Positions 36,889-46,145 of a stretch of DNA of 64,000 nucleotides are shown in pieces (positions within the stretch are counted from its first letter, which is position 1; each line of letters starts with the position of its first letter). Both the position numbers and the translations under genes were made by a program. Origin of the DNA: Verrucomicrobiota bacterium (GTDB lineage Bacteria > Verrucomicrobiota > Kiritimatiellia > RFP12 > UBA1067); assembly GCA_023269675.1 (NCBI GenBank), contig JAHFSX010000016.1, positions 1 to 64,000 on the forward strand. The letters are read 5' to 3'. Under the pieces are notes generated by a model. The model did not search any database. It was given only the letters and a program-made list of their open reading frames with translations, and was not told the origin of the DNA.

Positions 36889-36919
36889 CGGGACGGCTCG
36901 ACGCAGTCGGGCCGTCCCG
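36889..36919. terminator. Hairpin between convergent giant-protein and propeller genes
   Basis: CGGGACGGC (36889-36897) and GCCGTCCCG (36911-36919) form a perfect 9-pair stem with a 13-base loop, midway between two convergent stops. No T-tract follows on either strand, so termination is inferred from position only. Confidence 0.5.
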
Positions 36920-36926
36920 CCTGGCC

Positions 36927-39900
36927 TCACGGCGCCGCTTCGACGAACTCGACGTCGTCGACCGCCAGGACCGGCAGGCACTCCGGGGCGTTCACCGTGG
37001 CGCGGAACGAGATGATGGCGAACTTGGCATCCGGCGGGGCGACATACTCGCGCGCAACACCGAAATACCCGTTCTCGGTGTTGCGGCTTTCCACCCAGCC
37101 GTCAGAGTTTTCATGAGTCGAGAGCACGCCTGTGTGACGGCCGGTTCCGCCCTGCCAGTCGATCGCGGCGGACAGCGCGGTGTAGCCGCGGTCTTTTCCA
37201 GGGCCCTTGACCTCGACCCCTTTCATCCCCTCGGCGCGCCGGAAAAAACGCAGGCTGTAGCGCCGGCCGCCGCTCACCGCCACGCGCTGCGCCACCACGG
37301 CGTTGCCGCCGCCCTTGCCGCTGTTGGCGGCTTTGATGAAGTCGCGATAGTCCGGCGCGATGAAGGCCGCGGCGGGGTAGATCACCGGCTGCGCCTGCCG
37401 GAACAGCAGGCCGCGCCGGCCGCTGTGCGCGCCCCCGGCCGCGTTGGTCGCGGTCATCCCCCCGTAGCATTCGGTCACGGCCCAGCCGTCGGCATACTTA
37501 GCGGCGAAGCCGTCCTCGAACCCGCCGTCGCGGAGCAGGTTCCTGCCGAGCGGGAAACGCACCGTCCCCCACTCCGCCGGCTGCAGGGTCGCCTCGGTGG
37601 TCAGATCGGCGGTCATCCCGGTGCTGGGGTTGAAGTGGTACGTGCGCTTGACCCGGTCACGGCCGGCCGCGTCGGACGAGATCACCCCGAGATCGCCGCG
37701 CAGGCGGTCCAGCCCGCCCGGCGGCAGGCCGAGGGTGCTCAAGGGGACGGACGCCTCGACGGTGTACGCGGCGGCGGTGCGCCGCACCGCGACCTCGGCC
37801 TGCGCCAGGATCTCGATGCGGTCCAGCCGCGCCGCCATCAGCTGGACCGGCTGGGCCGTGCCCGGCACCACCGGCCGGTAGAGCACGGCCACGGGTTTGC
37901 CCTGGAACACGCTCAGCAGCAGGCGCAGGTCGCCGGCTGCGGCGGCCGCGCGCGTCGCCGGGGCCTTGGGATCCGTCGCCAGCATCAGGTCGACACAGTC
38001 GCCGGTCAGGAAGAGCGTCTGCCAGTTGCCGCCCTGATTGACGAGCGGCGAGTCGTCCTCGACCGCCCACGCCAGATAGAGGTTCGCGGCGTCGCAGCCC
38101 ACGGCCGCCGTGGCTTGGCGGTCCTGCCCGAGCGCGAGGACCGTGCCATACCCGAGCTCCCACTCGCCGAGAGCGCCGTCGATCATCGGCGGGGCTTCCC
38201 GCCACGCGACCGTGACCGGCGGCGCCGGCGCGACCGCCGCCGCTCCATCATCGGGCCGGGCTTGGGCGGCCAGGGCGGCCTCGGCCGCGCTGATGACAAG
38301 CTTGCCGCCGAAGCGCCCGGCCTTCTCCAGCCCAGTGATCTTCAGGATGTGCTGGGCGTCGTTGGCGCCGTTGACCAGATAGGGCGTGCCGTCCGGGGCC
38401 TGGTACCAGAAGCGCCACGACTCGTCCCACAGCGCGGACGGTCCCAGCTTGGTGTCCTCGAGCAGCGTGCCGATGTAGAGCCCGTCGGCGCTGACCAGAT
38501 AGGGCCGGTAGTTGCCGTGCCAGGCCCAGGTGCCCACAGCCGGTCCGATGCCGGGGATGTCCAGCTCGCCGCTGACGTTCGAGGCGCAGACCTCCTTGGC
38601 GCGCGGCTTCGCCTTGCCGGCGATGCGCCAGCGCCGTTCGCCGTCGCGGCCGAAGCAGGTGAGGGCGTCGGCCGCGGTCTCCTCGGCGCCGGCCGCGAAC
38701 ACGTTGCCGTGCGCGTCGGCATAGAGCGCGTTGACGCCGCGGGCGGTGGCCAGGAAAGTCGCCTGAGTGACATCGAACAACGGCACCCCGGCATTGGTCC
38801 AGCCGCCCGGGCTGAGCCGGAACAGCACCCGGTCGTCACCCCCCTCGACCTTGCAGATGCCGCCGAGATAGAGGTTCCATTCCGGATCGCAGCCGAAGCC
38901 CCACCCCAGGAGGAATTCGGGCTGCCTGCCCGCGGCATAGGTTTCGCCACGGAAGACCGTCTTCTGCCAGGTCATCTCCTCGGACTGGACCCGGCCGTCG
39001 CCGTTGCGGTCGGACCACGCGAAGTTGTCGCCGCTGTGGCCGCGGAAGCACGCCGGACGGAAGCCCTTGACCATGTGGGAGCCCACGTCGCTGTCCCAGA
39101 CGGTGGAGCCCGTGCCGTCGTCGGTCTGCCAGCGGTGGAGCGTGCCGACCGCCGCCACCGGCTGCCAGACGTCGCCCCGGCGCTGCTGGATGGTCAGGAG
39201 CCCGTAGCCGGAGGCGATCATCGCGTAGTCCCACTGGCCGTGACGCAGGGTGCGCACCGCGTGGCACATGCCGTTGGCGCCGCTGAAGGCGAACGGCTGC
39301 TCATGGCTCAGGCGGCGCAGCTCGGTCGCCTGCGGCTTCCAGGTCTGCTTCTCCCAGTCGAGCTTGAAGCGGGCGCCCAGCGTGTGCAGCACGGTCTTGT
39401 CGCCGGGCTCGAACCAGAACGGCGAGCCGCCGCCGTAGGGCGTGGGGCCGATGTAGTCACGGACGAAGGCGCCGGTGGCCGCGTTCCACACGCTGACCCG
39501 CCGCGGGCTGTCGTCGTCTTCCGCCACCCAGAGCTCGCCCGCGTCGGTCACCGCGACGCCGCGGGGCACGAGCATGCCGCCGCGCTCCCAAGCGCCGAGC
39601 ACGGCCCGGCCCCCGGACTTGCCGATGGCCCGCAGAGGCCGGCCCTGCGGCGAGAAGACCTTCACCTGAAAAGAGTCGCGCCAGTCGCTGACATACAGGT
39701 TGCCGGCGCGGTCGGCGCTCAGCCCGAAGGGCGCGGCCAGTCCGGCGGTGACCAGCGGGGTGACGCGCTTGCCCGCGAGTTCGATGCGCACCACCCGCTT
39801 CCCGCTCACCGCCAGCAGGACGTCATCGCCGCGCGCGAGCAGGCTGACGGGCTTCTCCACAACGATGTCGCGCTCGGGCCGCGGCGTGGCGGTCTCGGCG

Positions 39901-40799
39901 TCGTACGCGCGGAGCAGGCCCTGGCTGTGGAAGGCGACGTAGACCGTCTCCTTGGTCGCGGCCACGCCCATCACCTCGGCGGTCTCGCCATACTGGCAAT
40001 CCCCGTAGCGCGGCAGGCCGCCGTATGTGTCGGGGTCGAAGGAGCGGCTGTTCCAGAACTCCCACAGCCCGACCAGCTTCTCCTCATACGGCCAGGTGGC
40101 GATCTTCAGCCCCGGCTGTTTGCAGGTGAAGCGGGCCGGCGCGCCGGTGCGCTTGTCGTAGCAGCGCAGGACCGCGCGGTTCTCCGCGTTCTTGCCGGTG
40201 AAGCGGTGTTGGGCATCGGTCTTTTCCGGGCCGCAGTAGACGGCGTAGAGGAAGTCGCCCTGGACCGCCAGCGCGACGCAGCGCGGCTGAAGCTCATTCG
40301 CGGCGCCCCACTGGCGCTGGCCCCTGCCGTCCAGCGCGATGATCGCGAAGCCCTTCTCGCTGCACGGCGAGGCGAGCCAGACCCAGTCGCCGTCAGTGGC
40401 GGCGGACTGGACGTTCGATTCGTCGCCGAGCCAGTCGCCCTTGCCGTCGGGGGTGGGCCAGGGCGGGTTGCCGGGATTGCCGACGCTCAGCTGGTATTCG
40501 GTGCCGAGGGGGTCGTGGTAGAGCGCCTTGACCGTGTACTCGCCGGCGGGCAGCGGGTTTCCGTCCTGGTCGCGGCCGTCCCAGCGCTCGGTGTTGGGGC
40601 CGGCGCGGCGGAAGTCGGAGCGGGTCAGCCAGCGCAGCAGACCGCCGCGCCCGTCAAACACGCCCAGCGTCACCTCGGCGTCGCGCGGCATCGTGTAGGC
40701 GAAGCTGAGCGGGGCCGTAACCGCCGGGCGCGGATCGGCACCCGAACCCCTCGGCGCGGCCAGGGCGAACAGGCAAAACAGAAGTCGGCATCTATGCAT
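36927..40799 (-). CDS. Secreted beta-propeller protein with FlgD-like and CBM9-like domains
   Basis: A 1290-residue exported protein with a short signal peptide (MHRCRLLFCLFALAAPRGSGA). Residues about 28-110 form a FlgD-type Ig domain (GVFDGRGGLLRWL, RWDGRDQDGNPLPAGEYTVKAL). The middle (about 120-830) is rich in propeller or NHL-like blades such as GLSADRAGNLYVSDWRDSF and GVAVTDAGELWVAEDD. Residues about 870-1090 match a carbohydrate-binding family 9-like fold (PPMIDGALGEWELGYG, CDAANLYLAWAVEDDSPL), and a further beta-sandwich ends the chain. It probably binds or scaffolds polysaccharide at the cell surface. No catalytic residues are recognisable. Confidence 0.75.
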   Translation of the reverse strand: MHRCRLLFCLFALAAPRGSGADPRPAVTAPLSFAYTMPRDAEVTLGVFDGRGGLLRWLTRSDFRRAGPNTERWDGRDQDGNPLPAGEYTVKALYHDPLGTEYQLSVGNPGNPPWPTPDGKGDWLGDESNVQSAATDGDWVWLASPCSEKGFAIIALDGRGQRQWGAANELQPRCVALAVQGDFLYAVYCGPEKTDAQHRFTGKNAENRAVLRCYDKRTGAPARFTCKQPGLKIATWPYEEKLVGLWEFWNSRSFDPDTYGGLPRYGDCQYGETAEVMGVAATKETVYVAFHSQGLLRAYDAETATPRPERDIVVEKPVSLLARGDDVLLAVSGKRVVRIELAGKRVTPLVTAGLAAPFGLSADRAGNLYVSDWRDSFQVKVFSPQGRPLRAIGKSGGRAVLGAWERGGMLVPRGVAVTDAGELWVAEDDDSPRRVSVWNAATGAFVRDYIGPTPYGGGSPFWFEPGDKTVLHTLGARFKLDWEKQTWKPQATELRRLSHEQPFAFSGANGMCHAVRTLRHGQWDYAMIASGYGLLTIQQRRGDVWQPVAAVGTLHRWQTDDGTGSTVWDSDVGSHMVKGFRPACFRGHSGDNFAWSDRNGDGRVQSEEMTWQKTVFRGETYAAGRQPEFLLGWGFGCDPEWNLYLGGICKVEGGDDRVLFRLSPGGWTNAGVPLFDVTQATFLATARGVNALYADAHGNVFAAGAEETAADALTCFGRDGERRWRIAGKAKPRAKEVCASNVSGELDIPGIGPAVGTWAWHGNYRPYLVSADGLYIGTLLEDTKLGPSALWDESWRFWYQAPDGTPYLVNGANDAQHILKITGLEKAGRFGGKLVISAAEAALAAQARPDDGAAAVAPAPPVTVAWREAPPMIDGALGEWELGYGTVLALGQDRQATAAVGCDAANLYLAWAVEDDSPLVNQGGNWQTLFLTGDCVDLMLATDPKAPATRAAAAAGDLRLLLSVFQGKPVAVLYRPVVPGTAQPVQLMAARLDRIEILAQAEVAVRRTAAAYTVEASVPLSTLGLPPGGLDRLRGDLGVISSDAAGRDRVKRTYHFNPSTGMTADLTTEATLQPAEWGTVRFPLGRNLLRDGGFEDGFAAKYADGWAVTECYGGMTATNAAGGAHSGRRGLLFRQAQPVIYPAAAFIAPDYRDFIKAANSGKGGGNAVVAQRVAVSGGRRYSLRFFRRAEGMKGVEVKGPGKDRGYTALSAAIDWQGGTGRHTGVLSTHENSDGWVESRNTENGYFGVAREYVAPPDAKFAIISFRATVNAPECLPVLAVDDVEFVEAAP

Positions 40800-40990
40800 A
40801 CGCGGTCTCCAAGCTGGCCATGCGCGCGCGTCATCGCTCGTCCGGTGAACTCCGTCACCTTGTCAGGGCTGGGCCTTGCGCATGAGTGTGCCAAAACCTG
40901 TGCCGGTGTTCACGCCTTTTCGAGACCGAGGCCTGGCGCATTGGGCGACAGGCGACACGTCCTTGGGCTGGCCTGTGCCGAGACAGCGTC

Positions 40991-43159
40991 TTATTCGAGT
41001 AGCGCATGTGAAACGACCTGCTGGACATCCTCCAGCGTCGCGACGCCCAAGGCGTCTCTGGCGACGGCTTCCATCTGTCCGAGCGTCATCCGCTGCAGTA
41101 ATTGGCGGATGCCTGCGGCCTGAAACGGGTTCATGCTCAAATTCCTGACGCCCATGCCCACCAACAGGCAAGCTGAAGCAGGATCACCCGCCGCCTCTCC
41201 GCACACAGAAAGGCCGATGCCCTGCCTCAAAGCGGTCCGAACCACATGTTCAACGGCCCGCAACACACTGGGATGCAGGAACGCGGCCGTGCCGGAGGAC
41301 TCTTGCGATTGGCGGTCCGTGCCCAGGATGAAATGGGCGAGGTCGTTTGTCCCGAGGGAAACGAAATCCACCATCTTGACGATCTCGCCGATGTAGATCA
41401 CCGCGGCGGGGGTCTCGACCATGGCCCCGACGGGCACACGCGCGGTCACGTGCTCGCTGGCCTTCACCTCGTCCACGAGATGAAGGGCCTCCCGCAAGTC
41501 GGCCACGCCCATGACCATGGGGAACATGATCCGGACATCGCCTGCCTGAGCAGCCCGGAGGATCGCCTGAAGTTGTGTGCGGAACAGGGTCTTCTCGGAC
41601 AGTGAAAAGGCCAGGCCGCGGTTACCCGTCCGGAAAGCCAACGTGTTCTCCGTGCTGCTGAATTGCGGGATCTTATCCCCGCCGAAATCCATGGTGCGGA
41701 TGATGACGGGATGCGGCGCGAGCAATTTCGCCACGCCCGCGTAGACCGCGGCCTGCGCGTCCACCGCCGGGGGCTGCGGGACATCCAGAAAGAGAAACTC
41801 GGTCCTGAAAAGGCCCACGCCGTGCAGCCGATACTCCAGCGCCAGCCGGGCCTCATCCGGCCTGATGATGTTCGCGGACAACCCAATGCGGACGCCGTCC
41901 TTTGTGGCCGAGGTCCGGGCCGCGTCCTGCGCCCCGACCCGCTCGCGTGTGGCATACCGGTTCTTGCGTTCCGCGAAAAGCTCCTCCTGAACCCGGGTGG
42001 GGGCCACCGTGACCGAGCCCGCGGCGGCATCCACCAGCAGCCGGTCGCCCGTGGAAAGCAAAGCCGCGGCGTCTTTAATGTCGCTGACCGCGGGAATGTT
42101 TCTGGTCCAGGCGAGGATGGCGACATGCGACGCCGGGCCGTTGTGCTCCGTGACCAAGGCCGCCAGGTTGACGTGATCCAATTGAAACATGTCCGATGGC
42201 AGGAGTTCTTTGGCAACGAGGACCGTGTGTGGCGGGAGTGCCTCCAAACCGTGGCTTGTCAGTTCCGTGGGGACGCCCATATTCCGTAAGACTCTCAGCC
42301 CGATGTCGCGGACGTCGGCTCCGCGCTCCCGCATGACTTCCTGCTTCATCCCCTCCAGCTTCGCCACCATCCCCAGGACCTCTTCCGCGACCGCCTGCTC
42401 GCCCGCAACCAGCTCCTCACGCACGCGCTGCCTGCACCGGTTCCAGAACCCCGCGTCGCCGAGCATGGCCAGCTGTATGTCCAGCAAGGCACTCTCGGCG
42501 GTCGCCTTGGCGCCTGCGAAATTCTTTTGGGTCACTTCCAGCTCGCGGATGGAGGCCGCCAAAGCCGTGTCGAGCCGTTCGATCTCCTTTTCTATGTCGC
42601 CCTGTCCGATAGGCTCATAAACGGAAGTCCATTCGCTGTCAGGCGGCTGGTAAACCCACGCAACCCCCTCCGCCATGCCAGGAGAAAGTCCGCGGCCTTG
42701 CATGGCCATGCCCGTCAATGTGGTGAAGGCTCGCAGCTGGCCGATCTCCACTTCTTTTGTCGAAATCGAATTCTTCAGCTGCCCCGTCTGCGCCGCCATT
42801 TTGCCGATCAGGAAAGCATAAAAGCCCATGGCGGCTATTTCGATCATGGCATTCAATCCGACAATGACGAGCGAAGCTTCGCCCCACGAGGCAAGCTCAT
42901 GGCCGAATCTCAATATGGGCAGGATCACGGCCATGCCATAGGCCAGGACGCGTCGCCTGCGCCAGACCGCCATGCCGACCGGAACCACGTAGACGAGCGG
43001 GAACTGGATCTCCTTGTCCGTAGCGATGTCGATCAGCAACAGCACCGAAGCGACGACAATGCTGGAAAGGTTGGGGTAGGTCCGATTGATCCGAACGATG
43101 AATCTCAGGGCACGCTGCATGTCTTGACTCCTGTTCGCCTGATCCGTAGCCGACGTCAC
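40991..43159 (-). CDS. Membrane-anchored PTS enzyme I-like PEP phosphotransferase
   Basis: A 722-residue protein starting at a GTG that overlaps the upstream gene by 4 bases (GTGA). The first 130 residues form three or four membrane helices of the kind seen in front of sensor kinases, then a short coiled segment. From about 155 the sequence follows enzyme I of the sugar phosphotransferase system: LSPGMAEGVAW, the phospho-histidine site HNGPASHVAIL (His about 344), FRTEFLFLD, the PEP-binding RTMDFGGDK and VCGEAAGDP near the end. Enzyme I moves phosphate from PEP to HPr and is normally soluble, so membrane anchoring points to a regulatory role. No HPr or sugar-specific EII gene is in the window. 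Confidence 0.85.
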   Translation of the reverse strand: MTSATDQANRSQDMQRALRFIVRINRTYPNLSSIVVASVLLLIDIATDKEIQFPLVYVVPVGMAVWRRRRVLAYGMAVILPILRFGHELASWGEASLVIVGLNAMIEIAAMGFYAFLIGKMAAQTGQLKNSISTKEVEIGQLRAFTTLTGMAMQGRGLSPGMAEGVAWVYQPPDSEWTSVYEPIGQGDIEKEIERLDTALAASIRELEVTQKNFAGAKATAESALLDIQLAMLGDAGFWNRCRQRVREELVAGEQAVAEEVLGMVAKLEGMKQEVMRERGADVRDIGLRVLRNMGVPTELTSHGLEALPPHTVLVAKELLPSDMFQLDHVNLAALVTEHNGPASHVAILAWTRNIPAVSDIKDAAALLSTGDRLLVDAAAGSVTVAPTRVQEELFAERKNRYATRERVGAQDAARTSATKDGVRIGLSANIIRPDEARLALEYRLHGVGLFRTEFLFLDVPQPPAVDAQAAVYAGVAKLLAPHPVIIRTMDFGGDKIPQFSSTENTLAFRTGNRGLAFSLSEKTLFRTQLQAILRAAQAGDVRIMFPMVMGVADLREALHLVDEVKASEHVTARVPVGAMVETPAAVIYIGEIVKMVDFVSLGTNDLAHFILGTDRQSQESSGTAAFLHPSVLRAVEHVVRTALRQGIGLSVCGEAAGDPASACLLVGMGVRNLSMNPFQAAGIRQLLQRMTLGQMEAVARDALGVATLEDVQQVVSHALLE

Positions 43160-43890
43160 TTCATCTTGTTGATCCGGACCTCTATGCCGGGAGTATCCTT
43201 CAGTAACGCCACGAGCTCCGTCTGATTCGTTCCCATGTGGTGGTACGGATACAGGATCTTCGGCCTGAAGGCTCTGGCCGCATCGGCGACCATCTCAGGC
43301 GTCATCGTATAGGGCAGGTTCATCGGCAGGAACGCGCAGTCGATTTTGCTCAGCGCCTTCATCTCAGGCGTGTTTTCCGTATCGCCCGCCACGTAGATGC
43401 GCTTCCCGGCAAACGTCAGCACATAGCCGTTGCCCTCGCCTTTGGGATGGTAAAGCTGTCCGTCCTCCCGCCTGTGCACCAGATTGTAGGCGGCCACAGC
43501 CTCCACTTGGATGCCAAGCTCCGTCCGCGTTTCTCCGTTCGTCATGACCGTGCCTCCCGTCACCTGACGGGCGCAGGCCGGCGGGAGGATCACGCGTGTG
43601 CCGGCGGTCCGCACGCTCCGCAAGGCAACCGGATCAAGATGGTCGTAATGGTCGTGCGTCAGCAGGACCAGGTCGGCCTTGGGAAATTTCGTGTAATCGG
43701 CAACCCGGCTCCAGGGATCCACATGGATGATCTTCCCGCCGAACGCCATCATCAGCGAGCCGTGGCCTAAAAACGTGATTTTCAGTTCGCCTGCCGACGT
43801 CTCAAAGGCATCCGTCACACACGCATCCTGGCCCATCACCGCCGTCGCGCCGAGCCCCATCGCCGCCATGACCGCCAGCCGGAATTTCAT
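43156..43890 (-). CDS. Exported metallo-beta-lactamase-fold hydrolase (UPF0173-like)
   Basis: A 244-residue protein with a signal peptide (MKFRLAVMAAMGLGATAVMGQ) and an MBL fold: LTHDHYDHLDP is the HxHxDH zinc motif, and VAGDTENTPEM and YPYHHMG supply further ligands. It is close to the L-ascorbate-6-phosphate lactonase / UPF0173 branch, but export to the periplasm argues against a cytoplasmic sugar-phosphate substrate. It overlaps the enzyme I-like gene by 4 bases, so they are co-expressed. Confidence 0.8.
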   Translation of the reverse strand: MKFRLAVMAAMGLGATAVMGQDACVTDAFETSAGELKITFLGHGSLMMAFGGKIIHVDPWSRVADYTKFPKADLVLLTHDHYDHLDPVALRSVRTAGTRVILPPACARQVTGGTVMTNGETRTELGIQVEAVAAYNLVHRREDGQLYHPKGEGNGYVLTFAGKRIYVAGDTENTPEMKALSKIDCAFLPMNLPYTMTPEMVADAARAFRPKILYPYHHMGTNQTELVALLKDTPGIEVRINKMK

Positions 43891-44082
43891 GATGTTATTT
43901 TCCTTCCCGGGTTTGCCGCTTGATGTTCCGCGTCCGCCTCCGCAAAAGCGGGTTCGAATCCTGCGCGCTTATTTTGAACCCATCGCCTACGCGCAACCAA
44001 TGACAAACGCATGGGGAAAAAGCCCCGTCATGGAGACGTGCGGGGCACCGCGAAGACACCCCGAGGCGACACTTTCTTTTTA

Positions 44083-44154
44083 AACCGCGAATGGCGCGAA
44101 TGGATGCGAAGGAATCGCCCTGCCCCATTCGCCTGATTCGTGAGATTCGCGGTT
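44083..44154. repeat. 9-bp-periodic inverted repeat (GCGAATG type)
   Basis: The left arm reads ACCGCGAAT/GGCGCGAAT/GGATGCGAA and the right arm CATTCGCCT/GATTCGTGA/GATTCGCGG, reverse complements with a 9-base period. The stretch 43891-44393 holds no supported gene; besides this repeat it has only a short hexamer run (CTTACT CTTAAT CTTAAT) at about 44219. Confidence 0.75.
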
Positions 44155-44393
44155 ACAAAATGCAGTTATGGACGAGAGCACGCTTAGGCTTATGAGGAAC
44201 CGGAGGCCTTTCGTAATCTTACTCTTAATCTTAATCGTCCAAAAAAGTTGCCCCTCCGTTCGTTCCGGCTCCGCTGGCGGCGGGCTTGCCCTTATACGCT
44301 CTTTTCTCGGGTCTCGAACGGAGTTCTGCGCGTCACCTGAAACCGGATGATTTTCAATGCGAATCTAACTTTATATCGCCGACTTAAATTAAA

Positions 44394-44450
44394 TGGTGGG
44401 CGCGGAGGGGGTCGAACCCTCACGCCTTGCGGCATAGGAACCTAAATCCT
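44394..44450 (-). tRNA. 3' half of tRNA-Leu(UAG): attachment site of the integrative element
   Basis: Read on the minus strand the sequence runs from the anticodon arm (AGGA, loop TTTAGGT, TCCT), through a leucine-type long variable arm (TGCC GCAA GGCG) and the T arm (GAGGG TTCGACC CCCTC), to the acceptor end CGCGCCCACCA. The D arm and the 5' acceptor strand are absent: the sequence to the right (GCTTGGTTGG...) does not fit a tRNA. A 3' tRNA half beside an integrase is the classic att junction; the intact tRNA should lie at the element's other end, outside this window. Confidence 0.85.
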
Positions 44451-44487
44451 GCTTGGTTGGCGTTTTCATTGGGCTTTTTTAATGGTG

Positions 44488-44528
44488 TTGACATACTGTT
44501 GACATTCTGCCTATACTTGCCGCTATAG
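44488..44528 (+). promoter_or_regulatory. Tandem overlapping promoters of the integrase gene
   Basis: Two TTGACA boxes (44488-44493 and 44499-44504) stand 11 bases apart in a direct repeat (TTGACATACTG, TTGACATTCTG). Each has a -10 box 18 bases on: TATACT (44512-44517) and CTATAG (44523-44528). Confidence 0.6.
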
Positions 44529-44573
44529 AAACGACCCTGCCTTACGGCGCACAGCACTCTTCGAGGAGCAACG

Positions 44574-45812
44574 ATGGGCAAGCATAGCGGACGCAAAAAG
44601 ATGCCGACACAATACGAAAAGGGGATAGCCATTCGTGAGTGGCGGCAAGATTACTACGTTGTTGACTTTCAGGTCAATAACAAGCGAGTCCGCAAAGGCT
44701 TCACCGATCTCGAAAAGGCCAAAGTGTATTGCCGTGAGAAACGGGTGGAGATCACCAACAAAGGCACCGACGCGCTCTCGTTTACAGATCGGATGAGGCA
44801 TGACGCGCTCCAGGCTGTGCGTCTGCTGGATGGTTCGGGAGTCAGCCTGCTGGATGCGGTCAAGGATTACGTGAAGCGTAACCCAAAGACCAAAGGCGAG
44901 ACGGTGGAAGAGACCTGCACGCGCTATCTGGCAGCCATGGGTGCGAACGGCCGTCGCCAACTCTCGATCATCGATAAGCAGTATAAATTCAAAGCACTCT
45001 GCAAGGATCTCGGTACACGCCAGACATCCACCCTCGATGTGACGGACTTGCGGACTTGGGTTTCCCAGTTCTCGAACGGCAAGGCGGCCAAACACATTAC
45101 GGCGGCGAAATCGTTGCTTACCTTCTTCAAAGGCGAGTTGAAGGAACGGCGTAAAACCGACGAAAAGCCCCCCGTGACATGGGATGTGAACTTGGTAACT
45201 GCGCTATTTGCCAAGGCCGAAGAGTCCCAAAAGGAAATCATTCCCGCGTTTACAGTCCTCTGGTTTGCAGGATTGCGCCCCAACGAGATGTTGCGCCTGA
45301 TGTGGGAACAGATTGATCTCGACGGTAAAGTGATTCGCTTGACCGGCGAGCAGACTAAAACCCGCACTATGCGAAACGTGACGCTTACCGACAACGCCCT
45401 TAAGTGGCTGCAGGCGTATCGCGGCACAGGCCCTATCATATCGACGGCCAACCGGTTCCGCACGCTTCGCGAAGAGCTGATGAAAGCTTGCAGCATCACT
45501 GAGTGGCCGGTGGACGTACCGCGCCACACCTTTGCGACGATGCACTATAACGCCCATCATGATGCTGCAGCAACCATGGCACAGCTCGGTCACTTCGGCA
45601 ATTCGCAGATGTTTGTGACTCATTACAAGGGCGTTCCCGTCACTGCTGCTGAAGTCGAGGCCTACTGGAAGATTATGCCTAAAGTGGCACCGGACAAAGC
45701 CAATCAACCTGAGAAGCCAATGCGGAATGAAGTCGCCGATATTCCGCAAACGGGGAACACAGCCAGCAAGCCGAAAAACCGTAGATTGAAACGTCAGCCT
45801 GTACCAGAGTAA
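44574..45812 (+). CDS. int: Tyrosine-type site-specific integrase
   Basis: A 412-residue tyrosine recombinase; AGGAG precedes the start. Residues about 85-190 form the SAM-like core-binding domain, and the catalytic domain shows Arg at about 234 in AGLRPNEMLRL, the VPRHTFATM box (about 314-322), GHFGNSQMFVTHY with the nucleophile tyrosine near 352. It should integrate and excise the element at the tRNA-Leu site 120 bases upstream. The last 50 residues are a basic, disordered tail. Confidence 0.92.
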   Translation: MGKHSGRKKMPTQYEKGIAIREWRQDYYVVDFQVNNKRVRKGFTDLEKAKVYCREKRVEITNKGTDALSFTDRMRHDALQAVRLLDGSGVSLLDAVKDYVKRNPKTKGETVEETCTRYLAAMGANGRRQLSIIDKQYKFKALCKDLGTRQTSTLDVTDLRTWVSQFSNGKAAKHITAAKSLLTFFKGELKERRKTDEKPPVTWDVNLVTALFAKAEESQKEIIPAFTVLWFAGLRPNEMLRLMWEQIDLDGKVIRLTGEQTKTRTMRNVTLTDNALKWLQAYRGTGPIISTANRFRTLREELMKACSITEWPVDVPRHTFATMHYNAHHDAAATMAQLGHFGNSQMFVTHYKGVPVTAAEVEAYWKIMPKVAPDKANQPEKPMRNEVADIPQTGNTASKPKNRRLKRQPVPE

Positions 45813-45893
45813 CGGCAGCGCCAGTGTCCGGCATAAAAAGGGGATGACGGATCTTCTCCGCCACCCCCTACGAAACGCACCCGTCTGGTCCCG

Positions 45894-46145
45894 TCAGAAC
45901 ATCGTCTCACCAACCGCCGCCGTCCTGAAACGGTTCAGGGCGGCATCCAGGTCGGACACTCTGAACAGGCAGACCCGGTTCGACGGCTTGATGTGAGCCA
46001 CGAGCCGCATCCTCGCCCAGTCTGACAGCGTCCGCACCGAGACATTCAGGTACTTGGCTGCGGCCGCCTTCCGGAGGTAGCCCGGCTTCATCTGGAGCTG
46101 GGATTGGGTCTTCGGTCCACGGGTACATTCACCTTGGTTTCGCAT
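45894..46145 (-). CDS. Helix-turn-helix excisionase-like protein
   Basis: An 83-residue protein with a MerR/HTH_17-type DNA-binding fold: LRKAAAAKYLNVSVRTLSDWARMRLVAHIKPSNRVCLFRVSDLDAAL. Proteins of this type act as excisionases or directionality factors of integrative elements, and this one lies next to, and converges with, the integrase. Start choice is uncertain because no good ribosome site is visible; an internal ATG at 46091 would remove 18 residues. Confidence 0.75.
   Translation of the reverse strand: MRNQGECTRGPKTQSQLQMKPGYLRKAAAAKYLNVSVRTLSDWARMRLVAHIKPSNRVCLFRVSDLDAALNRFRTAAVGETMF

Noticed and set aside
44168..44350. 60-codon ORF upstream of the tRNA fragment
   Set aside because: It has no ribosome site, and its hydrophobic run is the translation of the hexamer repeat CTTAAT.
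44450..44520. Intact tRNA-Leu
   Set aside because: The sequence right of the anticodon arm does not form a D arm or the 5' acceptor strand expected to pair with CGCGCCC.
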